Made by a program: the position numbers and the translations under genes. From GCA-2715645 sp042095375 (GTDB lineage: Bacteria > Bacteroidota > Bacteroidia > Cytophagales > MED-G16), in contig JBELBJ010000048.1 of NCBI GenBank assembly GCA_042095375.1, positions 1-8,194 on the forward strand: a stretch of DNA of 8,194 nt, read 5' to 3'. Positions 1 to 6,725 of this stretch are shown here, piece by piece; position 1 is the first letter of the stretch; every line of letters starts with the position of its first letter. The notes beneath the pieces are model-generated. The model searched no databases, was not told where the DNA came from, and worked only from the letters and a program-made list of their open reading frames with translations.

Positions 1-1021
1 ATTATTTTTTAATGATACTAAAGTAATCAAAGCTCGAATTAAGATTAAAAAAAAAACAGGCGCAAAAATAGAATTGTTATTAATCAATAAAGTAAATGAT
101 TCTTTTTCCTCAAAATATGAAAAAAAATATAAAAATAATTTAGCCTATAAATGTTTAATTGGAAATAGTAAAAAATGGAAATTAAATTCTATACTTTTTT
201 TAAGTTCAAAAACATTTAAATTAAGACTTATAAAAGTAGATTATAATAAAGTATTATTTTCTTGGGATCAAAAAATCATTTGGAATGATTTAATAGGAGA
301 GATTGGAAAAATGCCAATTCCTCCATACCTAAATAGAAATAGTCAAAAAGTTGATAATGAGGTTTATCAAACTATCTATTCTAAAAAAGAAGGAGCAATT
401 GCATCTCCAACAGCTGGTCTCCATTTTACTAAAAAAATATTCAAAGAAATTAATAAAAAGAAAATAAAAGTTGATTATTTAACTCTTCATGTTGGATTAG
501 GAACATTTAAAACCATTGAATCTAAAAATATTTATGATCATAAAATGCATGTTGAAGAAGTTTTTTTTACTAAAAAAAATTTAGAAAATATTTTAGAATA
601 TAATTCTATTACAGCCGTAGGAACTACCTCTATTAGAATATTAGAATCAATATATTGGTTTGGAGTTCAATTATTTAAAAATAATAATATTAAGGAATTT
701 AATATAAAAAGTTTTGAACCTTATGAAAAACACAAATTTCTTCCAACAAAAAAAGAAAGTATTCTTAAAGTAATTGAGTATATGAATAAAAATAATATTA
801 ATTCGATTGAAGGTCAAACAAGTATTTTTATTTTTCCAGGATATAAATTTATGATATGTAACCAATTAATAACAAATTTCCATTTACCAAAATCTACATT
901 AATTTTGTTGATTGCTTCATTTATTGGAAATTGTTGGAAAAAAGTTTACAAATTTGCAAAAAAAAATAATTATAGATTTTTTAGTTATGGAGACTCATCA
1001 TTATTATTTAAAAAAGATTAA
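1..1021 (+). CDS. queA: S-adenosylmethionine:tRNA ribosyltransferase-isomerase QueA, long form (5' partial)
   Basis: QueA moves the ribosyl part of SAM onto preQ1 in tRNA, forming epoxyqueuosine in the cytoplasmic queuosine pathway. The reading frame is open from base 2 and begins with LFFNDTKVIKARI, matching the conserved FNNTRVIPARL stretch that sits about 57 residues into E. coli QueA. The true start is therefore upstream of the window, and the TTG at 74 is internal. Further family motifs are GKMPIPPY (around 311-328), SPTAGLHF (404-427), VGTTSIRILES (around 617-649), NFHLPKSTL (875-901) and RFFSYGD (974-994). Between RILES and the IFPGY motif there are about 36 more residues than in E. 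coli QueA. Together with the CLIGNSKKWK segment, this matches the longer QueA-like proteins I recall from Bacteroidota, which often occur beside a shorter QueA. I am confident of the family. Whether this copy is the main QueA of the cell is not shown. Confidence 0.95.
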   Translation, partial: LFFNDTKVIKARIKIKKKTGAKIELLLINKVNDSFSSKYEKKYKNNLAYKCLIGNSKKWKLNSILFLSSKTFKLRLIKVDYNKVLFSWDQKIIWNDLIGEIGKMPIPPYLNRNSQKVDNEVYQTIYSKKEGAIASPTAGLHFTKKIFKEINKKKIKVDYLTLHVGLGTFKTIESKNIYDHKMHVEEVFFTKKNLENILEYNSITAVGTTSIRILESIYWFGVQLFKNNNIKEFNIKSFEPYEKHKFLPTKKESILKVIEYMNKNNINSIEGQTSIFIFPGYKFMICNQLITNFHLPKSTLILLIASFIGNCWKKVYKFAKKNNYRFFSYGDSSLLFKKD

Positions 1022-1033
1022 AACATACAAAAA

Positions 1034-1729
1034 ATGAAAACTAGAATTTTATTTTTTATAATACTTATTTTATTTGCATGTCAGAAAAACAACACCATAA
1101 CATTAGATGAAATAAAAATTCTATTAGATGAAAGGGATTACGAGATAGCAATAAAAAAATTAAATAGCTTCATTAAAATAAATAAAAATGAAAGTGATGC
1201 TTACAATTTATTAGGAATCTGTTTTCTCGAAATTAATGAATTTGATAAAGCAGAAATAAATTTTTCAAATGCTTTGAGATTAGAAAAAAATTATAAATTT
1301 TTCTACAATCGAGGAAACGTTAGAAGAGAAATGAATAAACTTACTCTTGCACTGGAAGATTTCAATGAAGCTATTTCAATTGAAGAAAAAGAAGGTGATC
1401 TTTATAATAATAGAGGAAATCTATATTATCGAATGAAAAACTATACCTTGGCAATAAATGATTTCAAAAAATTTTCAGAACTTCAGCCAGAAAATGAAAA
1501 AGCATACTTAAATATTGCAAAATCTCAATTTTTAGTTGATGATTTTCAAAGCGCTATAAATAATCTAAAGATAGCTGTTAAGATAAATTCAGAGTTTTCA
1601 GAAGGATTTTTTTGGTTAGGATTGGCTCATTTTCAAATCAACTTAAGAAAAGAAGGGTGTTTAATATTAAAAAAAGCAAATGAACTTGGACATCCTCATG
1701 CAAAAGATGCAATAAATATAAATTGTTAA
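1034..1729 (+). CDS. TPR-repeat lipoprotein
   Basis: This is a 231-residue protein with a lipoprotein signal peptide: a short basic start (MKTR), a hydrophobic stretch, and a lipobox LFAC that places the lipidated cysteine at residue 16. The mature part is almost entirely tetratricopeptide repeats. I count about six 34-residue units starting near residues 22, 54, 88, 122, 156 and 190; the first and last are degenerate. Typical repeat signatures are A/YNLLGICFLEINEFDKA (57-73) and LYNNRGNLYYRMKNYTLA (123-140). TPRs are protein-protein interaction scaffolds, so a membrane-anchored periplasmic adaptor is likely, but partner and process cannot be read from the sequence. The final repeat carries a KEGCLILKKANELG pattern often seen at the end of Bacteroidota TPR proteins. 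The ATG lies 12 bases after the queA stop, so it is probably co-transcribed with queA and the downstream genes. Confidence 0.85.
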   Translation: MKTRILFFIILILFACQKNNTITLDEIKILLDERDYEIAIKKLNSFIKINKNESDAYNLLGICFLEINEFDKAEINFSNALRLEKNYKFFYNRGNVRREMNKLTLALEDFNEAISIEEKEGDLYNNRGNLYYRMKNYTLAINDFKKFSELQPENEKAYLNIAKSQFLVDDFQSAINNLKIAVKINSEFSEGFFWLGLAHFQINLRKEGCLILKKANELGHPHAKDAININC

Positions 1730-1736
1730 AATAGTT

Positions 1737-2702
1737 ATGATAAGAGTTGGGAAAAGTATAAACGAATCAATAAATAATTTAAAAAATGGAAAAATTGTAG
1801 TTATTCCAACTGAAACAGTTTACGGTTTAGGTGTAAATGCATTAGATGAAAAAGCAGTAGATAAAGTTTATAAATTAAAAAAAAGACCATATTATGATCC
1901 TTTAATTTGTCATACAGATTCTATTCATAAAGTGAAAAATTTTGTCAAAACATTTCCTAGAAAAGCTGAAATTCTCGCAAAAAATTTTTGGCCAGGTCCA
2001 CTAACAATCTTATTAGAGAAAAAAAAAATTATTCCTGATATAACAACTTCAAAACTTAAAAGAGTTGGATTTAGAATACCAAATAATAAATTAACTTTAA
2101 GCATATTAGAAAAAATAAATTTTCCAGTTGCCGCACCAAGTGCGAATCCATTTGGGTATATATCTCCTACTTTACCAAAACATATATTAAGTATGTTCAA
2201 AAATGATATCTCATATATTCTTGATGATGGTGGGTGTGATGTAGGTATAGAATCAACAATTGTTGGTTTTGAAAATAAAAAAACTTTAGTATATAGGGTG
2301 GGTGGAATTACAATTGAAAAACTTGAGAAAGTGATTGGAAAAGTAGAAATATTTAAAAAAAATATAACTTTTCCTGAAAGTTCTGGAATGTTAAAAAATC
2401 ATTACTCACCAAAAAAAGATTTGATTATTGGTGAAATTCGAACGTTGATAAAAAAATATAAAAATAATAAAATTGGTATCTTATCATATAATAAATATTA
2501 TGAAGGCGTAAATTTCAAAAATCAAATAATACTTTCAAAAAATCTTGATTTGGAAGAAGCATCAAGAAACCTATACAAATCTCTACATTCACTTGATAAT
2601 ATGAATATTGATCTGATTTTGACTTCACTACTTCCTAATAATGGTATTGGGGAAAGTATCAATGATAGAATAATTAAAGCATCTAAGAAAAATGAACTTT
2701 AA
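1737..2702 (+). CDS. L-threonylcarbamoyladenylate synthase, Sua5/TsaC2 type
   Basis: This enzyme makes threonylcarbamoyl-AMP from threonine, bicarbonate and ATP. That is the first step of t6A37 formation on ANN-decoding tRNAs; TsaD and partners complete the transfer. The YrdC domain covers about residues 5-195, with the signature PTETVYGLG (24-32), KLKKRPYYDPL (46-56), FWPGPLT (84-90), APSANPFGYISPT (133-145) and DGG...ESTIV (164-176). A linker motif SSGMLKNHYSP (215-225) matches the Sua5 linker that closes over the active site. A C-terminal Sua5 domain follows to about residue 316, ending in LPNNGIGESINDRIIKAS. At 321 residues it is the two-domain Sua5 form, not the roughly 190-residue TsaC form of E. 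coli. The ATG is 7 bases after the TPR lipoprotein stop, and the 3' end overlaps pgk by 11 bases, so all are likely on one transcript. Confidence 0.95.
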   Translation: MIRVGKSINESINNLKNGKIVVIPTETVYGLGVNALDEKAVDKVYKLKKRPYYDPLICHTDSIHKVKNFVKTFPRKAEILAKNFWPGPLTILLEKKKIIPDITTSKLKRVGFRIPNNKLTLSILEKINFPVAAPSANPFGYISPTLPKHILSMFKNDISYILDDGGCDVGIESTIVGFENKKTLVYRVGGITIEKLEKVIGKVEIFKKNITFPESSGMLKNHYSPKKDLIIGEIRTLIKKYKNNKIGILSYNKYYEGVNFKNQIILSKNLDLEEASRNLYKSLHSLDNMNIDLILTSLLPNNGIGESINDRIIKASKKNEL

Positions 2703-3900
2703 AAGAATAGATGAAATTAATTTTAGTGGTAAAAAAGCTTTAGTAAGAGTTGATTATAATGTTCCTTTAGATTCTAATTTAAAAGTAGTAGATGAAAGTA
2801 GAATTTTATCCTCTTTACCAACTATTAATAAAATTTTAGAGGATGGCGGATCATGTATTCTTATCAGTCATATGGGTAGACCAAGTGGAATAAATAGTCC
2901 TAAATTGTCATTAAAAAATATTATATCTTCTCTTGAAAAATTAATTAATAAAAAAATTTTATTTTGCGATGATTGTGTTTCTGAAAATACTTTTGAAAAA
3001 TGTAAAAGTCTCAAAAATGGAGAAATTATTCTTGTAGAAAATCTAAGGTTTTATAAAGAAGAAGAATTAGGTAATATTGAATTTGCAAAAAAATTATCAC
3101 TTTTAGGTGATATTTATGTAAATGATGCTTTTGGCACATCTCATAGGATTCATTCTTCAAACTCAATAGTATCTAATTTTTTCAATCTAAAATGTATAGG
3201 ATATTTAATTGAAAATGAAATCAAAAATATTAACAATATATTATATAAAAAATCAAAACCATTTACTGCAATTTTAGGTGGTTCAAAAGTTTCTGATAAA
3301 ATTTCTCTTATAGAAAAATTAATGGATTATGTTGATAGTATAATTATTGGAGGTGCTATGAGTAATACATTTATTAAAGCTAAAAATGGAAAAATTGGAA
3401 ATTCAATATATGAATCAGATAAAATAGAATTGGTTAAAAAACTTTTAGATAAAAGTATTAAAATGAATACTAAAATTTATTTGCCAATTGATTTTTTAGT
3501 TTCAAAATCCATTAAAATTAGTTCTCAAACTAAAGTGTTTAATTCTGGAAAAATAAAAAATGAATGGATAAATGTTGATATTGGACCAAAATCAATTAAA
3601 AAATTTGATGAAATTATAATGAATTCAAAAAAATTATTATGGAATGGGCCAATGGGGGTTTATGAAATTAATGAATATTCAATTGGAACAAATAATATTG
3701 CAAAATCGATATATAATTCAACAAAAAATGGCTCAATCAGTTTAATAGGAGGTGGTGATTCCGTAGCGGTTGTAACTAAACAAAATTTGAAAAAAAATAT
3801 TTCCTTTATTTCTACTGGAGGTGGAGCTTTACTTAGCTACCTTACTAATGAAAAATTAGAGTCTATTAAAAACATTAATAAATTATCATTAAAATATTAA
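2692..3900 (+). CDS. pgk: phosphoglycerate kinase
   Basis: Pgk interconverts 1,3-bisphosphoglycerate plus ADP and 3-phosphoglycerate plus ATP in cytoplasmic glycolysis and gluconeogenesis. The 402-residue length is normal for bacteria. Substrate-side motifs in the N-terminal domain are VRVDYNVPL (18-26), SHMGRP (59-64), ENLRFYKEEE (116-125) and NDAFGTSHRIHSS (144-156). Nucleotide-side motifs in the C-terminal domain are GGSKVSDK (196-203), GGAMSNTF (220-227), WNGPMGVYE (317-325), GGGDSVAVV (353-361) and STGGGALLSYL (374-384). Just after this last motif the protein departs from the common family pattern (GGGASLELLEGKxLPG): the LEG and LPG elements are replaced by SYLTNEKLES. The ATG sits inside the end of the sua5-type gene in another frame (11-base overlap), which suggests translational coupling. 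Placing a glycolytic gene at the end of a tRNA-modification run is unexpected but may just reflect genome compaction. Confidence 0.97.
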   Translation: MNFKRIDEINFSGKKALVRVDYNVPLDSNLKVVDESRILSSLPTINKILEDGGSCILISHMGRPSGINSPKLSLKNIISSLEKLINKKILFCDDCVSENTFEKCKSLKNGEIILVENLRFYKEEELGNIEFAKKLSLLGDIYVNDAFGTSHRIHSSNSIVSNFFNLKCIGYLIENEIKNINNILYKKSKPFTAILGGSKVSDKISLIEKLMDYVDSIIIGGAMSNTFIKAKNGKIGNSIYESDKIELVKKLLDKSIKMNTKIYLPIDFLVSKSIKISSQTKVFNSGKIKNEWINVDIGPKSIKKFDEIIMNSKKLLWNGPMGVYEINEYSIGTNNIAKSIYNSTKNGSISLIGGGDSVAVVTKQNLKKNISFISTGGGALLSYLTNEKLESIKNINKLSLKY

Positions 3901-3903
3901 TTC

Positions 3904-3934
3904 TTATGATTTTTTAAAAAAAATTATAAATTTG
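3904..3934 (+). promoter_or_regulatory. candidate Bacteroidota-type promoter ahead of the small secreted protein gene
   Basis: TAAATTTG at 3927-3934 is an exact match to the Bacteroidota -7 element TAnnTTTG. The -33 side is weak: only a TTATG around 3904-3908 lies at about the right distance, where TTTG or TTG is expected. Transcription would start near 3941, giving a leader of about 55-60 bases before the ATG at 3998. The match lies in the only gap of notable length in the left half of the window (3901-3997), where a promoter is needed. In DNA this AT-rich such matches also arise by chance, so this is a moderate call. Confidence 0.4.
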
Positions 3935-3997
3935 TAGCTAATTCTGTATCATAAAACTTTAATAATCGTAAATATTTATTTAATTGTTATATAGAAA

Positions 3998-4477
3998 ATG
4001 TTAAAAAAATTATTATTATTATTTTGTTTACTTATTGGTTTTAATGCTTTTTCGCAGGAAAAGATTGAATTTGACTTCTCGCCTTCAGCTTTAGATGAAG
4101 CTCGTTTAGAAGAAGAAGCTTTTATTAAAAACCATTATTTAGGATTAAAAATTGCTAGAAAGGTTAAATTAGTTGATCTAGCTTACAAGTGGATTGATCC
4201 TCCTACTCCAACAAGAATTTCAGCAGTTGTTAAAATTGAAAAGCAACCAATTTATTTTGCTCTCAAAAAACTTATAACTCCAAAGTTTTATAAAAATAAA
4301 ATTAAAAATGATGGTATATCTAAAGAAGACGCTGTTAATGAACTATCTAATATATTGGATATTGCACTTATGATAAGATATCAAGAAACTGAAAAATTAG
4401 AAAAACTTTTAAGATCCGCTAACGCAGAAGGAGTCTTAGATATATTTAATAATCAAATCAATATTAAATCTTATTAA
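3998..4477 (+). CDS. small secreted protein of unknown function
   Basis: I do not recognise this 159-residue protein. It begins with a clear Sec signal peptide: MLKK, then a leucine-rich hydrophobic core (5-15), then NAFS with probable signal peptidase I cleavage after residue 19 and Q20 as the first mature residue, a form common in flavobacteria. There is no lipobox cysteine at the cleavage site and no further membrane segment, so it should be free in the periplasm or exported. An acidic part (20-42, with LDEARLEEEAF) is followed by a basic, conserved-looking core with IDPPTPTRISAVVKIEKQ (66-83), and then a probably helical C-terminus (108-150). The leader and first codons use slightly more G and C than neighbouring genes. 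It is probably monocistronic: 97 bases separate it from pgk and a convergent gene follows after one base. It is a real gene by its signal peptide and spacing; the function is open. Confidence 0.75.
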   Translation: MLKKLLLLFCLLIGFNAFSQEKIEFDFSPSALDEARLEEEAFIKNHYLGLKIARKVKLVDLAYKWIDPPTPTRISAVVKIEKQPIYFALKKLITPKFYKNKIKNDGISKEDAVNELSNILDIALMIRYQETEKLEKLLRSANAEGVLDIFNNQINIKSY

Positions 4478-4478
4478 G

Positions 4479-5555
4479 TTATCTCGGTATTATTCGATAC
4501 ATTATTATTCCAATTAAAATAAATACCAAATTTGGGATCCATATTGCAAATAGTGGATTTAGTGAACCATTTTCTGCAAATGCTCTAGACATTACAAAAA
4601 ATATAATAAAAGAAAAAGCAAAAAGAAATCCAAGAGTAATCAAAATTCCAGTTCCCTGTCTTGATTTTCTTGAAGAAACTATAACGCCAATCAAAATAAG
4701 AATTAAGATAGTAAATGGTTGCGTATATCTAATATACTTTTCTATTTCATATAATACTACAGAATCCGATCCTCTTAGTTTTAGCAAATCAATATATTTA
4801 TTTAACTCTGTTAATGTTAATGTCTCATTAAGTTTATAATTGTTATCAAAATCACTTGGATTAATTAATAATGCTGTATCAAGCTGTAATCCTGAAGTAA
4901 TTTCTTCATTTCCATCACCATTAAGTATTCTTAACTGCCAGGATTTTATTTCCCATATTTTATCTTCAGAGTCCCATACTAATTGCCTACCTATTAATCT
5001 CTCCTTTAGTAAATTATTTGTAAATTTTTCAATTGAAACGTTATTACCAACCTCTAGATTATTATCATATCTTTCTAAATATAAATACGTTTCATCCGAA
5101 ATTTTAAAATGGACATTATTTTTTGAAAAATAATAAGGATTTTTTATATATGATACTTCGAAATTTACTCTACTTTTATTAGCCTTGGGTAATATCCAAC
5201 CATTTAATAAAAAACTCATTATAGCAATTATTATACCTCCATATAAATATGGAAGCATTATTCTTTTTAAACTAAAACCTGATGAAAGAAGAGCGATAAT
5301 TTCAGATCTAATTGACAAATTAGCAGTAACATAAACAGTTGCTACAAAAGCTGTTATCGGTGTGATCAAACTTGCTATAAAGGGTATAAAAGAAAAATAA
5401 TAGTTTCTTATTTCTTCAAAACTAAGATTATGTTTTATAAACTTATCATTTTTCTCTGCATAATCAATTACAGTAATTACAAAACATAAAATTATGAGAA
5501 CATAAAAAAATGTATATAAAAATTGCTTTAATATGTACCAATCAATTTTTTTCAA
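4479..5555 (-). CDS. lptG: LptF/LptG family permease (LPS export ABC transporter membrane subunit)
   Basis: LptF and LptG form the inner-membrane channel that, with the LptB ATPase, extracts lipopolysaccharide and passes it to LptC for transport to the outer membrane. The 358-residue protein has the family layout: three membrane segments (about 11-30, 53-76, 100-121), a periplasmic beta-rich domain (about 125-270), then three more segments (278-294, 301-321, 334-354). It opens with KKIDWYILKQFL, like LptG DRYIxKxxF. SEIIALLSSGFS (84-95) is the cytoplasmic coupling-helix region expected to contact the ATPase, and ETYLYLERY (155-163) resembles the LptG FVYIER motif. I prefer LptG to LptF on these resemblances, without certainty. 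The start codon is TTG at 5555-5553: no ATG exists in frame between the upstream stop at 5573 and Met99, and starting later would delete two membrane segments. The start lies one base after the tgt stop, so the two are coupled. Confidence 0.9.
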   Translation of the reverse strand: MKKIDWYILKQFLYTFFYVLIILCFVITVIDYAEKNDKFIKHNLSFEEIRNYYFSFIPFIASLITPITAFVATVYVTANLSIRSEIIALLSSGFSLKRIMLPYLYGGIIIAIMSFLLNGWILPKANKSRVNFEVSYIKNPYYFSKNNVHFKISDETYLYLERYDNNLEVGNNVSIEKFTNNLLKERLIGRQLVWDSEDKIWEIKSWQLRILNGDGNEEITSGLQLDTALLINPSDFDNNYKLNETLTLTELNKYIDLLKLRGSDSVVLYEIEKYIRYTQPFTILILILIGVIVSSRKSRQGTGILITLGFLFAFSFIIFFVMSRAFAENGSLNPLFAIWIPNLVFILIGIIMYRIIPR

Positions 5556-5556
5556 T

Positions 5557-6690
5557 TTATAATCTTTGTGTTATTTTTTTAACCATTTTATTTTTCCATG
5601 ATGTAAAAGTTCCATCAATAATTTTTTTTCTAGATTCACATATCAACCAATTATAGAACTTTAGGTTGTGCATTGATGCTACTTGAGACCCTAACATTTC
5701 TCTATTAATAATTAAATGTCTTAAGTAAGCTTTTGAATAATCATTACTAAAATGTCCATTTAATTTATCATCAATTGGTGTAAAATCTGTTTTCCATTTG
5801 GTGTTTTTTATATTTATAATTCCATTTGAAGTAAATAACATTCCATTTCGCCCATTTCTTGTAGGAATTACACAATCAAACATATCACACCCCAACGATA
5901 TACACTCAAGAATGTTTTCAGGGGTGCCTACTCCCATTAAATATCTAGGTTTATCTTTAGGTAGAATTTGGCAAACTAAATCTGTAAAGTAATACATTTT
6001 TTCTTTTGGCTCCCCTACTGATAAACCACCAATAGCATTTCCAGGTAAATTACAATTAGAAATATATTCAGCAGATTTTTTTCTTAAATCGTCAAAAAAA
6101 GCGCCTTGTACAATTGGAAATAGAAATTGTTTATGGCCATATGAATCTTGAATTTTATTATGTTGAATTATAGATCTATCTAACCAAGAATGGGTTAGTT
6201 TTAAAGATTCTTTTGCATATGAATAATTACTTTTATATGAAACACATTCATCAAGAACCATATTTATATCAGAACCAATAATATTTTGAATATCTATAAT
6301 ATTTTCAGGAGTAAATTCATGTATAGAACCATCTATATGAGATTTAAATTTAACTCCATTATCAGAAATATCTCGTTTTGATGATAAAGAATAAATTTGA
6401 TACCCACCAGAATCAGTTAAAATAGGTCTATCCCAGTTAATATAATTATGTATTCCTTTTGAGGATTTAATAATATCTGTTCCAGGTCTCAAATAAAGAT
6501 GATATGTATTTGATAAAATAATTTCAGAACCAATGTCTAGTTTTAAATCTTTTTGATTTACTGCCTTAACAGTTCCTAAAGTACCAACTGGCATAAAAAC
6601 TGGAGTTTGAATCAATCCTCTAGTTGTTTTAATTTGTCCTACTCTAGCATTACATTTGCTAGATTGATGTAATAACTTAAAAAATTTCAT
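5557..6690 (-). CDS. tgt: tRNA-guanine transglycosylase, variant lacking zinc-ligand cysteines
   Basis: Bacterial Tgt swaps guanine-34 in GUN-anticodon tRNAs for preQ1, the step before QueA in queuosine synthesis. The 377-residue protein has the TIM-barrel family length and motifs: TPVFMPVGT (29-37), SNTYHLYLRPG (60-70), TDSGGYQ with general acid/base Asp93 (92-98), LDECV with Asp147, PIVQGAF (192-198), GGLSVGEP (221-228), YLMGVGTP (250-257) and MFDCVIPTRNGRNG with the nucleophile Asp272 (270-283). The zinc site is altered. Where E. coli has the CxCxxC pattern before YSxAYL, this protein has Leu310, Gly312 and Ser315; the fourth ligand His341 remains. I recall the same cysteine-free pattern in flavobacterial Tgts, so it is probably a clade trait, not decay. 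VQGG is VQGA here. The gene begins with ATG and leads a two-gene unit with lptG, divergent from the sigma factor gene. Confidence 0.95.
   Translation of the reverse strand: MKFFKLLHQSSKCNARVGQIKTTRGLIQTPVFMPVGTLGTVKAVNQKDLKLDIGSEIILSNTYHLYLRPGTDIIKSSKGIHNYINWDRPILTDSGGYQIYSLSSKRDISDNGVKFKSHIDGSIHEFTPENIIDIQNIIGSDINMVLDECVSYKSNYSYAKESLKLTHSWLDRSIIQHNKIQDSYGHKQFLFPIVQGAFFDDLRKKSAEYISNCNLPGNAIGGLSVGEPKEKMYYFTDLVCQILPKDKPRYLMGVGTPENILECISLGCDMFDCVIPTRNGRNGMLFTSNGIINIKNTKWKTDFTPIDDKLNGHFSNDYSKAYLRHLIINREMLGSQVASMHNLKFYNWLICESRKKIIDGTFTSWKNKMVKKITQRL
6651..6658 (+). promoter_or_regulatory. possible promoter -7 element for the sigma factor-rsmG pair
   Basis: TACATTTG is an exact match to TAnnTTTG, oriented toward the sigma factor gene. 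It would give a start near 6665 and a leader of about 60 bases. It lies inside the first codons of tgt on the other strand, which is plausible because the divergent gap is only 35 bases. No TTTG or TTG sits at the ideal -33 distance: TTTG at 6633-6636 is too close, and TTG at 6624-6626 is slightly too far. Chance matches are expected about once per kilobase per strand at this base composition, so confidence is low. Confidence 0.25.
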
Positions 6691-6725
6691 TAAATTTTAA
6701 TTATTGTTCAATATTAAATTCTTAA

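Noticed and set aside
74..76. TTG as the start of queA
   Set aside because: The same frame is open to the left edge and encodes the conserved NDTKVIKAR and TGAKIE motifs upstream, so the gene begins outside the window.
671..865. 64-residue minus-strand open frame inside queA
   Set aside because: It is antisense to well-conserved QueA motifs, is low in complexity (F, I and K rich) and matches no family I know.
1925..2200. 91-residue minus-strand open frame inside the sua5-type gene
   Set aside because: It lies opposite the YrdC domain and its frame is open because of the AT-rich sense codons; no signal peptide or domain is visible.
3909..3924. Palindrome of T-run then A-run after pgk as a terminator
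   Set aside because: It is a pure A/T inverted repeat with no GC stem and no defined loop; such runs are common here by composition.
3931..3997. Riboswitch or structured leader ahead of the secreted protein gene
   Set aside because: The leader is short and AT-rich, with no conserved riboswitch core or stable stems that I can see.
4840..5133. 97-residue plus-strand open frame inside lptG
   Set aside because: It is antisense to the periplasmic domain of LptG, has no upstream promoter or conserved motif, and its serine-rich content reflects the complement of the sense codons.
5798..5992. 64-residue plus-strand open frame inside tgt
   Set aside because: It overlaps the catalytic FDCVIPTRN region of Tgt on the other strand, so the coding constraint is explained by Tgt.
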